Assembly: GCF_023856365.1 (NCBI RefSeq)
Contig: NC_064534.1
Location: forward strand, 10,746,536 to 10,810,535
Reading direction: 5' to 3'
Origin: Brienomyrus brachyistius
Lineage: Eukaryota > Chordata > Actinopteri > Osteoglossiformes > Mormyridae
Length of the DNA: 64,000 nucleotides
The notes under the pieces: model-generated
Told to the model about the DNA's origin: nothing
What the model saw: only the letters and a program-made list of their open reading frames with translations
Databases searched by the model: none
Program-made: the position numbers and the translations under genes
In this document: positions 12,391-22,942 of the stretch, one piece after another
Position numbering within the stretch: position 1 is the first letter of the stretch
How the letters are laid out: each line of letters starts with the position of its first letter

Positions 12391-14273
12391 CAGTAAGACT
12401 TTACGTAAAGCTGTCATCTATAATGTGTTATAGATACCCTCATAATGCATTATAATGGTCGGTATAAGAAATAATGAAGCATTACAGCGCCTTCAATTGA
12501 CAGTCATAAGGAATTATAATTTTGATTATAATATTTCATAAGCTTCGATGAAGCTCCAATTTATCATGAACTGTAGATACCTTCCAGTGGGGGAACAACA
12601 GCACGCAAAGCCCCGGGGCAAGACGTCGATGCCCCCCCGCACGCGTGTATGTAGCGGCGCTGAAACGAGTTTTAAAGCGTAGGTGCAGGATCACAAAAAA
12701 CGTAACGAGAAAATTCGATTGCCCCTCACAAAACTGTAAAGTTTTACTGGATAAATTGCGTTTTCTACGCCTTTTCAGACAGGAGGAGATTTGTTTGGCT
12801 ATGCCTAGAATTTTTTTTATACAATTTAGACAGCACAGAATCATTAACCTACTTTAACGCATTTATTTATACAACCACATATTTCCCACATTTTGACATC
12901 AGTGATGCAGTGAAGATACAGTCTCTTTACCTCTTGACGCCAACTCTCCCCATTAATCCGGGTTTAGGACCGGCGCCTAGTTGAGCTGGCTTGCTCCCTT
13001 AAGTCGCTGGGTTAGGCTAAACTATACACATATTTACAAAGACTACAATAAAACGTCCCGAAATATGCAGTCTAACAAAACGCAGTTTAAAGGAGGTAGC
13101 CTACCTGGCGAAATTGCAAACAAACAAATGAAGAGGCCCACAGCATATAATAGGGCTATATCCAATCAGTTTTTAATACCGTAGCGTACATAGCGAAACT
13201 GACTTACTTTCTGGACCAACAAGCGCAACCAAGCATGAACATTATTTTATAATGATTTTTTTAGGCATAAACATTATGCACCTTCCCAGTCTTGATGTAT
13301 GTCGTCAGACGGATGAGGACGTTATATAGGCAGCCTTTAGATCCTACCCATCATGCACTGCAGTTTTTTTTTTTAGCAAATTCCTCAAACGGAAAACCAT
13401 TAAATACAAAAGGAACAGTTTAGTTTGACTTCAGAACATTACTGTGTATTATATTTTACGTTTGTTGTAGGGATTTTACAGATTTTTTTTTCTAAAAATT
13501 ACACCATACACCGGTGCACCATAATAAGAATGTATACAAAAAATGAAAGATATTTAAAATCGCAAGTCATAGCCGAAATATAAATGTTGGTTTTTGGTTA
13601 TCAAGAGTTTTGGAAAAATCATGTCAGTATAACTGTATGTGTATATGGGAGGGTCCTCTTTTTGCTGGTGGGAGGGCCCTCTACGATCCAGGGGAGGGCC
13701 CGGGCCCAGGGGCGGTGGCCCCGCCGGCCCTCCCGCCCCGCCTATAGCTCCGCCCCCGATACCTACGTAATACTTTAAAATGGAGGGTATACGAATTTAT
13801 GAAGCATTATAGCATGTTTTATTGACAGTCATAAGGCATGCATTGCAGTTATGATTATAACACTTCATAAGCTCCAATGAAGCTCTCATCAATAATTGAC
13901 TATAAATACCTTCATAATGCACTATAATGGTCGCCGTAAGAATTAATGAAGCATCACAGCATCTTCTATTGACAGTCAAGAGGCATTATACTGTTGATTA
14001 TAATACTTCATAAGCTCATCTATCATGCACTATAGATACCTTCATAATGTCTTATTATGGAGGGTATAAGAATTAAGGATCCTTTGTACTGAAGGTACCC
14101 ATAGTATATTATGTATGAGAGTATAAAGAGCATAAAGCATTCATAATGCATAATAAACATGGCTGTAATCTGTTAGAACTTTTATAAATATTTGCAGCCA
14201 TTGCATGCATCATAATGTGTCATGAATGTGTTCATAGGTGCTTATAGACATGGCATTCATAGAAAGTGTTGTC
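12391..14273. mobile_element. MITE-like element with internal ~130-147-bp tandem repeats, split by a hAT-like insertion
   Basis: The left end begins CAGTAAGACTTTACGTAAAG, and the right end, near 14273, is a loose inverted match (AGAAAGTGTTGTC). Between them an AT-rich unit recurs, with landmarks AATGAAGCAT, TTGACAGTCATAAGG, ACTTCATAAGCTC and AGATACCTTCATAATG. Equivalent positions fall at 12456, 13781, 13928 and 14058. Subtracting the insertion at 12585-13758 plus its duplication leaves periods of about 143, 147 and 130 bp. The structure matches fish MITEs that amplify internal repeats. There is no protein-coding potential. Confidence 0.6.
12585..13758. mobile_element. hAT-like non-autonomous transposon (1,174 bp) with 8-bp target duplication
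   Basis: The insertion lies inside the AT-rich tandem array. It is flanked by ATACCTTC (12577-12584) and ATACCTAC (13759-13766), a 7/8 match and the 8-bp duplication length of hAT elements. The array resumes exactly after the second copy. The ends read CAGTGGGGGAACAACAG and, in reverse complement, CGGGGGCGGAGCTATAG. They match at 11 of 17 positions and resemble hAT termini of the CAGGGGCGGA type. The right 100 bp is very GC-rich (GGGCCC, GCCGGCC), unlike the surrounding DNA. No transposase-like frame is present, so it is probably non-autonomous. Confidence 0.65.
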
Positions 14274-17200
14274 AAAAAAACACACACACAGTCACTCATG
14301 GGTTTTATATATTGCTGGACCCAGAGACACACAACTAACTGCTGTAGTATACACGTTCCCTTCGTTCACTGGTGCATGTGTGTGTTTTTTGGATGGGGAT
14401 GTTGTGCTGGGGGACAGATGGAGCAGTGGGTTACAGAGGGAGCAGCTTCCTCGGCCAAGTGGAGGGTTTCTGGGGGCTCGACCTACTGTGGCTCCCTCCT
14501 GTGTCCACAGGAAATTAGCTTAGCTTTGCCGGAGCACATGAGCAGATGTGTTCTGTCTTGTTTCAGCATTGTGTGAACTAGCCTTCTATAAAGGAAACTG
14601 TTCTGTACACGCAGAGCGATAGAGACCTAAATAGGACTTACATCTCCAACTTTAATACCACCAGCTCCATAAACATCAAGCTACCTGCTACATTTTGACA
14701 CATCTGGCAACCCTGAGATCCTCATAATCCCAGCATTGCCTTGGTTGATCATATCCATGCTGTGATGACCCAGATTCCCTTCCACTATGCAGCAGCCGCG
14801 TCCTGCTAGGCAACCCATCTCAGCGGACAACAGTCTGGTCCACAGAGTATAACCCCAGGTGGCACCCAGTAACAGTAACCTGGAAACGTTCTAGCCTGCA
14901 AAGTGTATGTTATCGTCCTTGATGCATTTTGCATTTGTCTAGACTGGCTACCATATCCCAGCATGCAATACTTCCGAGGAGGCAATACTCCCGCTCACCT
15001 GTCCAACACGTTGTCCATGTGTCAGGCGGGGACACCCGGCCCCAGACACAGGAACCCCGGGCGCCTCAGCACATGTTTCAGCACTTTCCGCACCTCCGTG
15101 TCTGTCCTTCAGATGACAGCGGGACCGGCGATCGACAAAAGGTGGCGCAGGTAAGGTTACGAAGAAGAGTGTCAATTGCGTCCTGCGCACCTGTAAAGCG
15201 AGAGTGTGTGCAGAAACACGATCTCGTCTGCGGCGAAGCCATACAGCCGACCCATGCGGGACTTTTCACCATGACATTACCGCCGAAGCAGGACCCACTG
15301 AACATTAATCCCGCACCATTAACCATTATCCTAATTTTAACCCCTAACTCGAAATCCTAATCCTTAATCCTAATGATTAAAATACATTCATTATGATATT
15401 TATGATAACGTGCAGTCCCAAACTAATGATTTAATTACTTTTTTTTGTTGATAATCATAAATCCCTTTGCTCCCCATTAGGTTAACCTATTAACTGTACA
15501 CAAATAAATCGACCATGAGGTGACTTGATTAAATTATTGATGATGAGGCATTGCATCAATAGCCTTCATCAATCAGATTGTTTTATTATTCCTGCAAGTG
15601 ACATAACAGAAGCAAGAAATGTCTTATTTATTTTGATTCTGATTGAATGGAGAATTGCTGCTTTTCTATTATTTAATTTTGTACTGGTCAAGAACTAGAG
15701 CATAGGTTTGCGTTTCAACAACCCAACCACCCAACAAACATACACAGCACTCCTACAATATTAGCATATTGTCAGAAAAGGGTTACAGACCTGACACAAT
15801 TTTGCTCCCCAAGGTACAAACAGCATTAATGTACCCCCAATGGTACAAAAATGTTCCTCAGAGTCCATTTCTGTATTTACAGCTAGGTGCCTTTAGCTGG
15901 GGTACAGTCGGCAGGCCCTTGAGGGTGCAGCCCCAATGACAAGAAATTGTACCCCCAAAGGTACATATTGGTACTATTTTTTCTGACAGTGTATGGACAT
16001 GTTCCTAGTGTTCAAACCCAAATCTGAGCACTTTGTTATGACGATTTTAAAATATTGTCACAGAAGGAATCTTAATGCTGGAGGGACGGTGGGTTCAAAC
16101 ATCTGAAGGCATTGATCGCTCTTTCTGAAACAGATAATTTTTCATTGTGAGATAAATTCAACTGGTGAAAAAAACAGAGATCAGATTACGAAATGCAATG
16201 GAATTAATTTCCGAGATTCCTACGATTCAGTTTTAATTCAATTCACGGGACCAAAAGATGGAATGTTCATCCGAACTGCATTGGTGTCATGACAAAATAC
16301 CTCGGCTGTCAAATCCATCTTGCCGTTCCCGGGATAAAAACCTGAGGGAACCACGGCAGCCAGTGTATGCACGTGTGATCTCAAAGGATAAATGATCAAA
16401 ACAACCATCGTTTACAAATTTACATATCAGTCTGGTCAAAATGCCAGATGTTCACTTCAGCCGCCATCGCGCAGCACCCTGTCTGATAGCGTCCCCTCGG
16501 TGGCGTTATGCAAATCAGCGCATCGCGCTCAGGAATCGAGATCACAGCGGCACGGCCAGGCGTCCCTGGCCCGAGGTGTCGCCGGAATAAAGACGACTGG
16601 GTGCAGGCGATAAGAACTCAGGCGTTCTCTTTGTCTTTCAAACGGCATGGGAAGTCTGCAAAAGAGGACCAGGGAAGCGTACAGAAAGGGGCAGCGTCAC
16701 CTTTGCAGTCTTATTTATAATCCCCTGGCACTATATGACTGCCGTTAAAATACTGCTGCACGGCAGGCAGGGTTTGTGCGCGTGAGATGAATCGGCGTGG
16801 TTGGTAGCGCTGCCTGAATTCATGAACTGCTGACACGGGTATCAGAAAGCCAGGCTTCCGATTGGCTGCCTCACTGGATCAGCCAAAGTGCAGCCAGAGA
16901 GAACAGGCAGAAAAAAAAGCTGTCTTATGAAATATGAATCACATGCTTAATTCCCCCGAAGAGACACATAATTAGACTGATGAGAACATCCCCCAACAAT
17001 TAGTCAAATTAAAAATGCTGTCGCCGAAACAAAGAAGGGACATGAATATGGATATTTATGCAGCGGCCATACTGTGCCCTTAAACCGGGAAATTGCGTAT
17101 TTTTGCCATGCAGTTGTCAGGATTCCTTTCTCCACTCAAAGGTGACAACATATAAAGGTCATGTGCTGAATGTGAAACTTCCATGCAGTGCTGGATAGGC

Positions 17201-19438
17201 GTGAAGTAGGCAGTAGTAGATGTGTTTCATACTAGGAAATGTGCCATTAAAATATTCATTATGTGAAAAATAAGACCGGCACATTTAATGGAAATAACAC
17301 TCAAGTTCAAAGTCTGTAACAGATTCTTAACAAGCACATAAAACACATGTAGCAGTCAGATAATACAAATATAACAGCCACAGCATCAGAAACAGACTTA
17401 AGCGGCAGTCCAAGTTCAGTCTAAGGATGAGTTCAGTTCCCTGCATTATGTTGCTGGGTTGTTTAATTTTGATTCTACAGTGCACATGTAAAGGTAATCC
17501 ACACCTTCTGCATGTGTGTTTATTTAAAAATTTATCATGAATACAAAATTAGCAGGACGTGCCAATTTAGATAAAAAACAGAATTATTTCAATAGTCATC
17601 CAGAGATAACATCATTTTTGTCAAACTGCCCCATTTAAAAATACATACAATTTCTGAAAGGTCAGCTTGAAAGCAGTTTCAGATCCATATATTTATCTCT
17701 CCTGAAGTTAATCTGACCGTTGTGGTTTATCTGTAATTAAACGGCCAAAGACACGTGACAACTTTCTCTCCCTTTTTTAATCTGTTGTGGATTTTCCTTT
17801 AATGCGGCTTAACATTGCAAGGGTCGCGACCACAGGGCTGTAATACGACTGGGGGGGAACCGAACTTGGACTGCTAACAGCACCAGCTGTTCAACTGTGC
17901 ATTTTCCAACTTATTTGTATAATGACTAAGCTTGATGACACACCAGGACAGAGCTTTTATTACATAACAGATCTCTGCCATGCAGCACAGATGGAAAGGA
18001 AGAACGTGGAGAAAAGAATACATCTGTGGTCTGTGACTGACACGTTTGATTCTTGGCCGCCACCCTTCCATCAAGATAGTGTGGCGAGCTGCCAGTCACC
18101 TGCCACCGGGTCGTTCCGGTAGGACTCCTGCTGCCAAACCAGTGTCGACATGCCACCTTCACCTCACCTGAACACAAACAAAGCTTAGCAGCCAGGGGGC
18201 ATGATGGTTAGCAACCTGCGTCAAGGTCGTCCGTTTGAGTTTCTGTGGGGATTGGCTCTGGTGACCTTGAGGATGGTAATTACCTTTGATCGCTTTGGTC
18301 GCGGAATAATGATTACCGTGTATAAATGGTTAAAGTGTCTTCGAGCAAAATTGGAAAAGTATGTTTATTATTCAATAAAAGAAAAAGAGCAGGCAAATTT
18401 GCCCCTTTATGCTCAAATTCTAATCTAAAGTGCAGATTACTCGACGGAGTACAATACAGCGAATGTCAGTGAGAAACGTGCACTTTGTTGGAGAACCAGT
18501 GAAGTGTGGTAATAAAATGTAATCTATCCGTTTCATTTTGGACTGAAGCGAGCCGCCTGGCAAGTCTTCTGCCTGCTGACTCTCCTCCCACGTGAATTAA
18601 TGACACCTATATGATACTTTTTGACCGGAGAGAGTGATTTTTTCTAAAGCGATGTCTTCTACCAGCATTGTCCTCCCGCTGACTTAAAAAGTCTGACTGA
18701 CAGGTCCCCATAGCCAATGACAGAGGTCACAGGAAAGAGGCCGAGCCAATGAATAATGCTGGGCGCGTCCACCGTCAGTCAGAAGCCCAGAAGATTTGAC
18801 TATAGCTAAATTATTCTTTATTGCTAATTACACACTAGGTGATGGTACTGAATGGCTCCCACATTGCCCTCTATGTCCTACAAAATGTGTATACTCCGTT
18901 TTTACTTTGCATTTATTTATTCATGCATTCATTCACTCAATAAGCATATTCAATGTGTACACGTGCATCTAAATGATTTACTATTATTTTCTAATTTATT
19001 TTGTGAGCATATCCTGGCATGTTGGCACGTCAAGATGGCTGTCATGATGGCTTTCAAGATGGCTGTCATGATGGCTGTCAAGTTATCAATGTTTACAGGC
19101 TGTCTGCACTTGCTGCAGAGAAGCAAAGAGCCTACCAGCGCCACCTGTGTGTCGTGAAGGGACTCCAAGTGGGCGCTAAACTCAGTAATTTTAACTGATG
19201 TTTCTGTTAGTGACTGATCCATAGGACGCAAACGGCACAGCACGATTTGTTGATTCAGCACTCATGATCCCCAGCTGCGAAATGAAACGATGCTATAGTT
19301 TGCTGCCTTATAATCGCGAATGCGGAATGTTCCCGCCCCCACTGAGAGTGGTGACAGTCCTCGTGGAGTGACATGCCATGCCCACAGCAGGCATTGGGGT
19401 TGGCAGCTGCTAACAACACACCTCTAGTAAGGACACAT
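14274..19438. other. Intergenic DNA, mostly unique
   Basis: No gene is supported. A MITE lies at 15767-15991. The block 16870-17110 is unique, balanced in composition and rich in homeodomain-like TAAT cores, so it may be a regulatory element. A 24-bp tandem repeat (2.2 copies of a unit starting CAAGATGGCTGTCATGATGG) is at 19031-19082. The open frames at 14238-14576 and 14929-15360 lack domain features. Confidence 0.5.
15767..15991. mobile_element. Small Tc1/mariner-type MITE with GGTAC-rich interior
   Basis: The right end, TTTCTGACAGTG followed by TA, mirrors the left end TATTGTCAGAAAA. The interior repeats GGTAC/GTACC words (AAGGTACAAA, CCCCAATGGTACAAAAATG, AAAGGTACATATTGGTAC), as in a widespread fish MITE whose ends read CACTGTCAGAAAA. 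The left flank is mutated, so the TA duplication shows only on the right. Confidence 0.55.
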
Positions 19439-19446
19439 GTCTACCA

Positions 19447-19821
19447 CAGTGTTTCCCAATCCAGCCCATAGGGGCCCACAGACAGTGTTTGGGAGCAGGG
19501 AGGGAGCAAAAATGTGGACTGTCTGGCAGGGAGCCAGAAGGGAGCAAAAATGTGGACTGTCTGTCAGGGAGCTGCAATGGAGCAAGAATGTGGGCTGTCT
19601 GGCAGGGAGCTAAAATGTGGACTGTCTGTCAGGGAGCTGCAATGGAGCAAGAATGTGGGCTGTCTGGCAGGGAGCTAAAATGTGGACTGTCTGTCAGGGA
19701 GCTGCAATGGAGCAAGAATGTGGGCTGTCTGGCAGGGAGCTAAAATGTGGACTGTCTGTCAGGGAGGGAGCAAAAACATGGACCAGCTGTGGGTCCCGGA
19801 GAACTGGATTAGGAAACACTT
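19447..19821. mobile_element. Fold-back MITE, copy 2, with internal 65-bp tandem expansion
   Basis: The ends CAGTGTTTCCCAATCCAG and, in reverse complement, GAAGTGTTTCCTAATCCAG form a terminal inverted repeat. The flanks GTCTACCA (19439-19446) and CTCTACTA (19822-19829) match at 6/8 and may be an aged 8-bp hAT target duplication. The interior is dominated by the tandem array listed separately, built from the family's own AGCAAAAATGTGGACTGTCT motif. Confidence 0.6.
19572..19766. repeat. 65-bp minisatellite, three full units
   Basis: Three consecutive units starting CTGCAATGGAGCAAGAATGT begin at 19572, 19637 and 19702 and are practically identical. Each unit contains two related half-units (GGGCTGTCTGGCAGGGAGCT and GGACTGTCTGTCAGGGAGCT). 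Partial half-units extend the array to about 19500 on the left. Confidence 0.85.
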
Positions 19822-20214
19822 CTCTACTACAAACCAAGACCTCACTTCCAAAGGTGCTGGAGTTTGCAAGCAGGGTGTCTCTGACTAGAATAAGAGCCCA
19901 CCTCTTTTAGGCACGGGTGTCTATGACCTGGATGGGGCCCAGGGGCAAAAGTGGTCCTGTGTGAGAGGCCCATTGCTGGGCAACGTGCACACACTTAATA
20001 TTTCAGCAGCTGTCAGCACCGGTATTCTCCAGAGGTCTGAAAAACACAGGCAGGAACGGAGCAAGTATCCCCTCCCCAGAGGAGGAACAGTCCATGCATA
20101 AAATCCAACCAAGTAACTGATAGGAGGTGAAAGGGCAATGTTTATCTGAAACATGGGGAATGTGACACACCCAGGGGAGTCTCAGAACACGGAGGAACGG
20201 GAAGCGTACAGTTT

Positions 20215-20660
20215 AAGTGAAGGCTGGGAAGGGGGGAAAGGAGGCAAAGAAGGGAAGGGAGGAATAATGGAAGGGAGCAAGGCAGGTAAAGGAGGAATGG
20301 AAGGAATGGAGGAAAGGAGGGAAGAAAAGGAAGGAAGGGAGGGATGGAAGGAATGAGGGAAGGGAGAAAAGATGGAAGGGAGAAAGGGAGGTAAGGAAGG
20401 AACGGAGGGAAAGGGAAGGAAAGGAGGCATGGAAGGAAAGGAGGGAAGGGAAAAAAGATGGAAGGGAAGAAGGGAAAAAGTGAAGGAAGGGAGGAATAGA
20501 GGATAAGGAGGAAGGGAGGAAAGGAAGGAACGGAGGGAAAGGGAAGGAAAGGAGGCATGGAAGGAAAGGAGGGAAGGGAAAAAAAGATGGAAGGGAAGAA
20601 GGGAAAAAGTGAAGGAAGGGAGGAATAGAGGATAAGGAGGAAGGGAGGAAAGGGGTGAAA
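20215..20660. repeat. Polypurine (GGAA/GGGA) tract with a 128-bp duplication
   Basis: About 440 bp are almost purely purine on the plus strand. Within it a segment of about 128 bp starting near 20395 is repeated from 20523; matching CGGAGGGAAAGG words sit at 20403 and 20531. The second copy has one extra A in its A-run. Long open frames on the minus strand here are only translations of CCTTCC repeats. Such tracts can form triplex DNA. Confidence 0.9.
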
Positions 20661-20699
20661 GGATTCGTCAGGTGCGTCACAGAGTACGAAGTTAACAAT

Positions 20700-22040
20700 A
20701 TAATTAGATCTCATGGGGGCTCTGCACTACATGTACATACTGAATCACACACATACACACAGGCTAATATTACATCTGAGATGGACAACTACCCTCATGC
20801 ATTTCTTAAATGAATGTTCTCTCTAGCTCAACAGTCATGACGTACAAACTGTAGATATTTTCGAGAAACCAGATTTCTTATTGATAGTTAAGATAATTTG
20901 TTAAAAGTCTGTATTTAAATAACATGTTTTTGCTTGTGAAAACATTTTTAATCACTCTAAATAGTTTGATGTTTCTGACCCAATTTGATTTCTTGAATGT
21001 CGACATTTTTTTTCTCCCACCAATCAGTAGGACAGGGAGGATGTGAGTCCACCTGGTAAAGGAGACCTGTTCCACCAAGCGGAATTTATTTTCTCGTTAT
21101 CAGCGCTTTGGTCTCAGGTGTGCCCAGGAGGCGCCATCCGGTGAGGCCCTGGGGCTTGTGGCATACGCCACACACCTGGTCGCCACAGCAACGCCATCAA
21201 AGAACTGATGAGGAGCGCTGGCAGATTCACACACACATTTTACCATGAATACCTATTCAGGCAGCACTGTTGTTGCTCTAGCAATGAACAGTGCTAGCAT
21301 GCTCCATTTTAGAACTGTTACAAAACAGCAGAATTATTTCCCGCCAAACTAAAATGCATGCAAAACGCAACTGACAACATAATAACCTTTAATAGCTAAT
21401 GGCTTTCGTTAGAACACTCCTTTTTCACGTCTACCTGCTCTAATTTCTCTTGTTTATTGGGCTCACGTTCAATGCAGTTAATGTAACTGACCTGTGTTCC
21501 ATTGTCAGGTTGCAGTGCCCCATGCCAAACTGGTTGGGGGGGGGGGGGGGGTCACGCTCCCATCGAGCAACAGGGTAATTTCCTCCATTCTACAGACATC
21601 AGTGGAAAGATTAGCAGATGCATTAATTGTGTCGATCGGCTCTGTCACCGAGCCACCGCGCGCTGATCCGGCTCGCTCTGGGCCGATGTTCTTATTGACG
21701 CAGGCCGCCCACGCGAGGCGAGAAGCGCAGCGGCACAGGAAACAGCCAGCGGCTGCTGGGACGCTGCACACTCACTGCCCCAGTGCCTTTATTATGCACC
21801 CGTACGCTCGGGATTCCCCGGACGAGCAGAGCGGTTTAGGCCACACTCAGTCACACGCAGATCAGAGGCCAGATCCAACCCTGACCCTCGAACGGCCCGA
21901 ACAGTTTCAACATTTTATGCATTTATTTGTTTCTTTTTATCAGAAGGATGTTGCAGCAGCCAGGTTCAATACCATTTAATTATAAAATGCAAAATGAAAT
22001 GATAATGTACACATTATAAACACAACACACGTTTTCTTAA
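20700..22040. other. Intergenic DNA
   Basis: There is no supported gene. A 16-nt poly-G run lies at 21536-21551, next to a unique CpG-containing block (21590-21880). Open frames here on both strands overlap each other and lack domain signals. Confidence 0.5.
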
Positions 22041-22045
22041 TCAAT

Positions 22046-22140
22046 ATGCTTATTATTATTATTGTTGTTGTTGTTGATTTTAACAGCAACAACAACAATA
22101 ATAACAATAATAATAATAATAATAAACAAACAACAAACAA
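22046..22140. repeat. Palindromic trinucleotide microsatellite (ATT/GTT then AAC/AAT)
   Basis: (TTA)n and (TTG)n are followed after a short spacer by (CAA)n and (AAT)n, so the tract can fold on itself. It abuts the next dispersed repeat. Confidence 0.85.
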
Positions 22141-22560
22141 ATTTATTTTTGTATAGCACGTCATCACAACATTACATTGTCTCAAAGCGCTTTACAGCAT
22201 CCGCACCCAAAGCCCCCAGTGAGTAAGCCAAAGGCGACAGTGGCAAGGAAAAACTCCCAAGAAGGAAGAAACCTTGGGAGGGACCAGACTCGAAGGGGGA
22301 GCCCATCCTCCAGGGGCCGGCAGGAAGAGTCAAATAGGAGAGATGGTTAAGTGCCAAGTCACACTGTTCCAATCATAAGATTTGAGAAATAACTGGAGAG
22401 CAGGGAGGAGATGACAAGCCAGTGCCGAGTCTTCTTCCAATCGCCAGGCAACCAGAAGTAAAGCAGCGGGTCATACATGGCAGATGACACAGGCAGAAGG
22501 GCGAGCTGGATGCAGGGATGTCGCTGGTAGAGGCAACGTCACGTGTAGCAGGGTGTGCTG
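22141..22560. repeat. Dispersed fish repeat (GGCAAGGAAAAACTCCC family)
   Basis: The words TTGTATAGCAC, AAAGCGCTTTACAG, GACAGTGGCAAGGAAAAACT, GAAGAAACCTTGGGAGG and GGGGGAGCCCATCCTCC occur in order, as in a repeat found across many teleost genomes. The right boundary is uncertain. Confidence 0.6.
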
Positions 22561-22596
22561 GATATTAGAATTATAATAAATAGGATTAAAATTCAG

Positions 22597-22818
22597 TGAT
22601 TAGTTGTCATTGTTGACAGACCACAGCGAAATGTGTCCTCTGCATTTAACCCGTATGTGACACAGCAGGGGGCAGTTAACTCAGCGCCCAGGAAACAGTG
22701 CTTGGGGGTGGTACCTTGCTCAGGGTACTTCAGTGGTGCGTTGCTGGTCGGGGATTTGAACCTGCAATCTTCTATTTACAAGTGTGCATCCCTAACCATT
22801 AAGCCACCACTGCCCACC
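22597..22818 (-). mobile_element. tRNA-derived SINE (minus strand)
   Basis: On the minus strand the sequence starts GTGGGCAGTGGTGGCTTAAT. TGGCTTAATGGTTAGGG acts as an A-box, and about 40 bp later GGTTCAAATCC is a perfect B-box. These two internal pol III elements at tRNA spacing identify a tRNA-derived SINE. The body continues with sequence common in fish SINEs (reverse of AAATGTGTCCTCTGCATTTA). Confidence 0.7.
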
Positions 22819-22872
22819 CAACAACTACAACAATAACAACAATAACAACAATAACAACAATAACAACAACAA

Positions 22873-22912
<40 letters not shown>

Positions 22913-22942
22913 AATAATAATAATAATAACAATAATAACAAT
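22819..22942. repeat. Palindromic AAC/ATT/AAT microsatellite
   Basis: (AACAAT)n is followed by (ATT)n and then (AAT)n, about 120 bp in all. The ATT and AAT blocks are mutually complementary and form a perfect hairpin. Confidence 0.9.

Noticed and set aside
19572..19766. CRISPR-like regular repeats
   Set aside because: The units are directly adjacent 65-bp tandem copies without unique spacers, in a vertebrate genome and inside a MITE.
20142..20714. 190-codon minus-strand frame rich in Phe, Pro and Ser (and two overlapping frames)
   Set aside because: It is a direct reading of the CCTTCC strand of the polypurine tract; all frames are open because the repeat contains few stop codons.
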